From Streptomyces dioscori (GTDB taxonomy: Bacteria > Actinomycetota > Actinomycetes > Streptomycetales > Streptomycetaceae): DNA of 64,000 bases. Position numbers and translations under genes: made by a program. Where the stretch lies: assembly GCF_003024195.1 (NCBI RefSeq), contig NZ_KZ679053.1:124001-188000 (forward strand), given 5' to 3'. A model generated the notes under the pieces. It saw only the letters and a list, made by a program, of their open reading frames with translations. It did not search any database and was not told where the DNA came from. Positions 60,116-64,000 of the stretch are shown piece after piece. The stretch's first letter is position 1, and each line of letters begins with the position of its first letter.

Positions 60116-60143
60116 GCCGGGCACGGTGCATCCCGTGCCCGGC
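60116..60143. terminator. bidirectional hairpin after monooxygenase
   Basis: Perfect arms GCCGGGCACGG and CCGTGCCCGGC with a 6-base loop in the 293-base gap between convergent genes. Nothing else was recognised in the gap. Confidence 0.7.
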
Positions 60144-60248
60144 CGTCCCGTACTGATGCCCGCGTTGTTGCCGACGCTCGGGAGGCGGAGAGCCGGGTAC
60201 AGGACGGTTGTCGAGGGGCTGGCGGATGCCCAACGGCGGGCTCAGGAT

Positions 60249-62270
60249 TCACCAGTCGTCCGAGGCCAGGCTGCCGCCGTCGGAGAACCCGAACGCGAGG
60301 TCCACGACGCATCCACGAAGGTGCAGTGCTTCCCTGAACCAGATGGCCCCTGCCAGAATCCAGCTCAGCTCGTTGAGCAGTCCGCTCGACTCGAAACGTC
60401 GAATCAGTATGCCGACTGCTCCGGCGCAGTCACTGGCGGGAGTTCCGTTCGCGCTTCCGCTGTCGAGATCCTCGGCGTAGACCCTGTCGCAGAGTATGTA
60501 CTGCGTCATCGCGCACGCTGCGGTCTCGACGTCAGCCAGCACGTCGTGCATCACACCGCTCCAGCGAGGCAGGTCACCGCACGCAGGGCAGAACCGCCCC
60601 TTCTCCCGCAGGTCGACGTCGTCCCGCCCGAGAGCCGCGTAGACCCGGGTGCACAACTCCTCCTCGACCGTGTCCCACTCTCGGCGGTTCTCCTCAAGCA
60701 CGGGCCACTTGCGTGCCATCCATTCGTAGGGAACTCCCGCCGCGCGCTCGACGATGTTGTGGCGGCCATTGGTGATGTTCCAGATGACCGTGTTGGACAC
60801 CGCTTCGGCCCCCGGCCTGTTGGCTCCGGACCGGGCTATGGCCAGCATGGACCTGGACAACGCCCGGTAGGCGTCCTCTGCGTCAGCACTGCCTGGCAGA
60901 GCACCTGGGCCGGCTCCCAGCATGAGTCCGTTGTTGACGACTCCCAGTGCCATGTCACTGCGTAGATCGCTGTAGCCGTTGAGTGTCTGCGAGATCGCCA
61001 GATCGTCGAACGACCGTTCATCGGCGTCGTACGCGGCGGCAAGATGTGGCAGACACGTGTCAACCGCGAGGATCAACTTCCTTTCCCCGCAGCTCAGTGC
61101 TCCGTAATGAGGTATCTCTGCCGGACCGCCGGGACGGCTGCCCGGATACTGTTGGGTGATGTCCAGAAGGGTGTTCCAGACACCGATCAGCGCGACCATC
61201 ACGGCGGTCTCGCGCAGTGGTTCGACCGATGCCCAACTGCGCAGGTTCTCGCGGATCGACGTGGCGGTTGCCACACCGTCGGTTCCGGCCAGCCTGAGAT
61301 TGTCGATGTGAATGTCGTCGAGGTAACCGAACACCTCGGTCAACGCGGTCTCGCGGCGGTTCTCGTTGACCAGCCATCTCGCGGCAGGCATCACGGTGAC
61401 GGCGGGCACCGCGTAGACACGTGATGTCATGGCGCCCTGGAAACCCCACTCCTGGACAGCTCGGGCCCACAGCCCTTGCTCGGTTCGTGGTGGTCGTCCC
61501 TTGGCGGCGTTCTGCGCCCTCTCGGGAACCCCCAGAGTCCGGACCGCTCTGATGAGGGGGGAGTCGGCGATCAGATGTCGAAGTTCGTCCCAGTCCCGTA
61601 CGGGCGCGACGTCCGGATAGTGCGTCTCGGCCCAGGCCCACAGGCAAGTTGAGTCACCGTCGCACCCGCAGGGCCGCAGAGGGCCGGCCTCGGACGCTTC
61701 GCCCTCCGTTCCCGGACGGGTCCACAGGACTGAACCCGCCCAGGCCGGACAACGTTGTCCTTCGGCGCTGTCGACCGCGGTGAAACGATCGGTGGGGAGC
61801 ACGCCCGCAGAGCCCGGCTCGTGCAGGATCGCCCCGAGCAGAGCGTATGCGGCCCGCTCCACCGTGCGGCCCAAACCGTCGCCGCTCAGATCCTCGGATC
61901 GGGGCAGGCGCAACTGTCCCGCTACCGCGGCGAGGCACCGCCGCCAATCCTCGGCGGTGGCGACAGTCAGCACGGCGGGCCCTGATTCCAATGGGAGGTC
62001 GGAGCCTTCCGGACGTTGCACATCCGGAAGCAGCGCCATCCACGCTTCGGGGGAACGCACGACGCCGGGATAGCGAACGGAGACTCTGGAGGCACGCTCG
62101 ACCCCGGGGTCGCCCAGAGTCACCAGTGATCGCCGTCGCCCTCTGAACTCCTGAACGGTGTGGACGGCGGCATCAAGTGCAGTGGTCCGTCCGGCGGGCC
62201 GCACAGGGCTGGCGGTGATGGCTCGATACTCGGCGATGCTGCGCGGTACGGTTTTGGGCGTGGTGGTCAA
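60249..62270 (-). CDS. large protein next to P450, possible non-canonical terpene synthase
   Basis: A 673-aa soluble protein I cannot assign firmly. Residues 318-323 read DDIHID, like an Asp-rich metal motif, and 431-439 (NGYSDLRSD) has N, D and D at positions 1, 5 and 9, the spacing of the NSE/DTE motif of class I terpene synthases. The 113-residue distance between them is somewhat short. The N-terminal 280 residues and the CPACG pair near 561 are not explained. TTG start with GGAGAG upstream. The P450 directly upstream on the same strand resembles terpene-tailoring P450s. Confidence 0.5.
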   Translation of the reverse strand: MTTTPKTVPRSIAEYRAITASPVRPAGRTTALDAAVHTVQEFRGRRRSLVTLGDPGVERASRVSVRYPGVVRSPEAWMALLPDVQRPEGSDLPLESGPAVLTVATAEDWRRCLAAVAGQLRLPRSEDLSGDGLGRTVERAAYALLGAILHEPGSAGVLPTDRFTAVDSAEGQRCPAWAGSVLWTRPGTEGEASEAGPLRPCGCDGDSTCLWAWAETHYPDVAPVRDWDELRHLIADSPLIRAVRTLGVPERAQNAAKGRPPRTEQGLWARAVQEWGFQGAMTSRVYAVPAVTVMPAARWLVNENRRETALTEVFGYLDDIHIDNLRLAGTDGVATATSIRENLRSWASVEPLRETAVMVALIGVWNTLLDITQQYPGSRPGGPAEIPHYGALSCGERKLILAVDTCLPHLAAAYDADERSFDDLAISQTLNGYSDLRSDMALGVVNNGLMLGAGPGALPGSADAEDAYRALSRSMLAIARSGANRPGAEAVSNTVIWNITNGRHNIVERAAGVPYEWMARKWPVLEENRREWDTVEEELCTRVYAALGRDDVDLREKGRFCPACGDLPRWSGVMHDVLADVETAACAMTQYILCDRVYAEDLDSGSANGTPASDCAGAVGILIRRFESSGLLNELSWILAGAIWFREALHLRGCVVDLAFGFSDGGSLASDDW

Positions 62271-62363
62271 GGCTCATCTCTCCATGAGTTGCTCAAAGCG
62301 TCACCGAGGGCTGCTCCATCAGCTGTCTTCGGTGCCGGTTGCGTTCGAGGCCGGCTGATTTGC

Positions 62364-63701
62364 TCAGGGCTGCGAACTGCGGGCCGCCACACGCAGGTGC
62401 AGTCCGCGCGGAGTCAGGGAGGCTTTGACGGACGGTTGCAGGGCTTTGTCGGTGACGGGCAGGAGTTGCCACCGGGAGACGACGGTGGCCAGGACCAGCG
62501 TCGCCTGCGTCAGTGCGAACCGGTCGCCCATGCATTTGCGGGGGCCGGCGGAGAACGGGATGTAGGTCTCCTGCGCCGGCGGGGAGTCTCGCCAGCGGTC
62601 CGGGTCGAACTGATCGGCCTGGTCGTACAGGTCGCTCCGCCGGTGGATCTGGTAAGGGCTGAAGGCGACGATCGTGTCCTTCGGGAGAAGGTATCCGCCC
62701 AGGTCGGTGTCCGAGGTCGTGACCCGGGTCAGCATCCAGACCGCCGGATAGAGCCGCAGTGTCTCCTTGACCGCGTTGCCGGTCGTCTCCAGCGCCGGCA
62801 GATGCGTGAAGTCCAGCCGGGATCCGTGCCGGGTGCTCTCGACTTCCTGGTATATCCGGCTTTCGACCGCAGGGTTCTGGGACAGCAGGTGCATCGCCCA
62901 GGACAGGGTGCCCGCGGTGGTCTCGGTGCCGGCGAGGAGGAACGTGAGGACCTCGTCGACGAGTTCGGTGGATGTCCGTCCCGTCATGCTGTCCGGGTCC
63001 GTTGCGCTGCACAGCGCGGACAACAGGTCGCCGTGGTCGGATCCTTCTGCTCGTCGGGCGGCGATGATGTCGCCGACTGTCTCGCGAAGTCGGCGGATGG
63101 CGCGGGCGTATGCGCGATTGCCCGTGCTGGGGACCTGGTTGAGCAGCGGCGGCGAGATCATTCGCCGGAAGAACCCCGTCATCAGGGTGAGGAAGTCGTC
63201 CGTGATCTGTGATGCCGTGGCACGGGGCAACGAGTTGGTGAACAGCGTCTGCAGGGTGACCTCGACTGTGAGGGCCATCATTTCGCTGGTGATGTCCAGG
63301 ATCTGACCGTCGTGCCAGGACCGCGTCACCTTGTCGGCCTGTTCGCTCATGACCGCTGCGTAGTCTGCCATCCGCCTCGGCTGGAACGCGGGCTGCGAGA
63401 GGCGACGCGCTCGCCGGTGATCGCTGTGCGGGCAGGTGATGAGGCCGTTGCCGAGGGCCTCGCGGCCCCGTTCGAACAATGGCCCGCCCTTGTCGAAGGT
63501 GCGGTCGTCGAGGAGCACGCTGCGGATCAGAGCAGGATCGTTCACCACTACGACGTGTTTGGTTCCCATCCGTATGCGTGCCACAGGGCCGTAGTTGTGC
63601 AGGTTCGACACAAACGCCAGGGGATCGCGAGCCAAAGGCGCGATGTGCCCAAGTAGCGGAAGGATTCCGGAGGCACGAGGAATCGTTTCTATCGCAGGCA
63701 T
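62364..63701 (-). CDS. cytochrome P450, terpene-tailoring type
   Basis: Class I P450 of 445 aa. The I-helix oxygen motif AGTETTAG, the ExxR motif (KETLR), the PERF-like segment FDPDRW and the heme-ligand loop FSAGPRKCMGDRFA (Cys) are all intact. RDPLAFVSNL near the start and PAVWMLTRV after ExxR resemble CYP170-like sesquiterpene oxidases. ATG with GAGAGG upstream. The 673-aa gene follows 93 bases later, forming a probable two-gene terpene-like cluster. Ferredoxin partners are not in the window. Confidence 0.9.
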   Translation of the reverse strand: MPAIETIPRASGILPLLGHIAPLARDPLAFVSNLHNYGPVARIRMGTKHVVVVNDPALIRSVLLDDRTFDKGGPLFERGREALGNGLITCPHSDHRRARRLSQPAFQPRRMADYAAVMSEQADKVTRSWHDGQILDITSEMMALTVEVTLQTLFTNSLPRATASQITDDFLTLMTGFFRRMISPPLLNQVPSTGNRAYARAIRRLRETVGDIIAARRAEGSDHGDLLSALCSATDPDSMTGRTSTELVDEVLTFLLAGTETTAGTLSWAMHLLSQNPAVESRIYQEVESTRHGSRLDFTHLPALETTGNAVKETLRLYPAVWMLTRVTTSDTDLGGYLLPKDTIVAFSPYQIHRRSDLYDQADQFDPDRWRDSPPAQETYIPFSAGPRKCMGDRFALTQATLVLATVVSRWQLLPVTDKALQPSVKASLTPRGLHLRVAARSSQP

Positions 63702-63821
63702 GACGGCCTCTCGTTACGGCATGTTTGATAGGCGTATGGAGAACACAGCCAGGGCGGCCCGCGCCGTCCCCTCATCGCTCTGCCGCCTGGCTCGGCCGAC
63801 CGGCGGTGTGATGCAAAGCTT

Positions 63822-63839
63822 TCGCGCACTCGTGCGCGA
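63822..63839. repeat. short palindrome upstream of P450
   Basis: TCGCGCAC and GTGCGCGA are exact complements around a 2-base centre, in the leader between the promoter-like sequence and the P450. Could be an operator or leader hairpin. Confidence 0.35.
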
Positions 63840-63945
63840 GGCGCTGTCGCGAGATGAGCGACGGGGCAGTGTCTGAAGCGCTTATGCGCTGACCAGCAGA
63901 AGTGTTGGCAAGCCTCCTGCGGAGAGCGCATTCGCCACGGCACCG

Positions 63946-63975
63946 AATCTAGGCATGCCACTCGCCGAGTGTCAA
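63946..63975 (-). promoter_or_regulatory. housekeeping-type promoter upstream of P450
   Basis: On the minus strand TTGACA (63975-63970) and TAGATT (63951-63946) are separated by 18 bases, a near-consensus sigma-HrdB promoter. It would transcribe toward the P450 with a leader of about 235 bases. The stretch 63702-64000 holds no gene that I can support. Confidence 0.6.
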
Positions 63976-64000
63976 GACCAAACGTTCTGTCTCGTCTGTT

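Noticed and set aside
63689..63961. 90-codon minus-strand frame ahead of the P450
   Set aside because: No ribosome site, no recognisable motif, overlaps the P450 start and begins inside the likely -10/-35 region.
1..64000. CRISPR arrays, tRNA or rRNA genes, PKS/NRPS clusters, phage genes
   Set aside because: No regularly spaced repeats, cloverleaf-type sequences, modular synthase motifs or phage structural genes were seen.

Overview
The window is chromosomal DNA from a high-GC actinomycete, most likely a Streptomyces or close relative. GTG and TTG starts are common, stop and start codons overlap as ATGA or GTGA throughout, and the gene content is typical: F420/luciferase-like oxidoreductases, FCD-type GntR regulators, a large LuxR-type ATPase regulator, an RsbW-like ATPase, an ECF sigma factor with a C-terminal extension, and a P450 next to a possible terpene-cyclase gene. 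No rRNA, tRNA, CRISPR array, phage or intact transposon was seen. The only mobile-element trace is a decayed IS5-type transposase tail near 33.8 kb.

Most of 1-45 kb reads as a catabolic island for a small organic compound activated to CoA esters; the substrate cannot be read from the sequence. (1) 1-7.3 kb (+): hydrolase fragment, Baeyer-Villiger monooxygenase, family III CoA-transferase, thiolase, SDR, FAH-family hydrolase and enoyl-CoA hydratase, a logical ketone to ester to acyl-CoA route. (2) 7.4-15.6 kb (-): SDR; a UGSC-type protein with a thioredoxin-reductase-like flavoprotein and an unassigned partner; then SDR, unknown 439-aa protein, aldehyde dehydrogenase and BKACE. (3) 15.8-20.8 kb (+): HyuB/HyuA hydantoinase/oxoprolinase pair and a class III aminotransferase. 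(4) 20.9-22.8 kb: ArsR-type regulator divergent from a LysE exporter. (5) 22.9-26.4 kb (-): amidohydrolase, thiolase-like plus DUF35 pair (Ltp/retro-aldolase style) and GntR regulator 1, divergent from an unusual double-length CoA-transferase. (6) 29.3-33.5 kb: SMP-30 lactonase, two luciferase-like oxidoreductases and an SDR. (7) 34-36.5 kb (-): esterase, nitroreductase, cupin. (8) 36.6-45.5 kb: a branched-chain-amino-acid-type ABC importer in which both permeases and one ATPase are fused in one polypeptide, then flavin reductase, acyl-CoA synthetase, enoyl-CoA hydratase and GntR regulator 2.

From 45.6 to 64 kb the content is more general: LuxR-type regulator, degenerate SGNH-like protein, an acyl-CoA dehydrogenase/SDR operon on each strand (one pairing an ACAD10/11-like dehydrogenase with an aminoglycoside-phosphotransferase-like kinase), DoxX, RsbW-like ATPase, sigma factor, acyl-CoA-dehydrogenase-fold monooxygenase, and finally the P450 with a 673-aa protein that may be a non-canonical terpene synthase.

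The strongest non-coding signal is a set of AT-rich palindromic elements (GATAC/GTATC and ATATCT/AGATAT type) at about seven promoters between 15.7 and 57.7 kb. They sit in front of both GntR genes and most operons of the catabolic island, which suggests one dispersed regulon. The most interesting protein system is the UGSC-like/TrxR-like/354-aa operon at 8.3-11 kb. Functional assignments are from recognisable motifs only; substrates and physiological roles are inferred.
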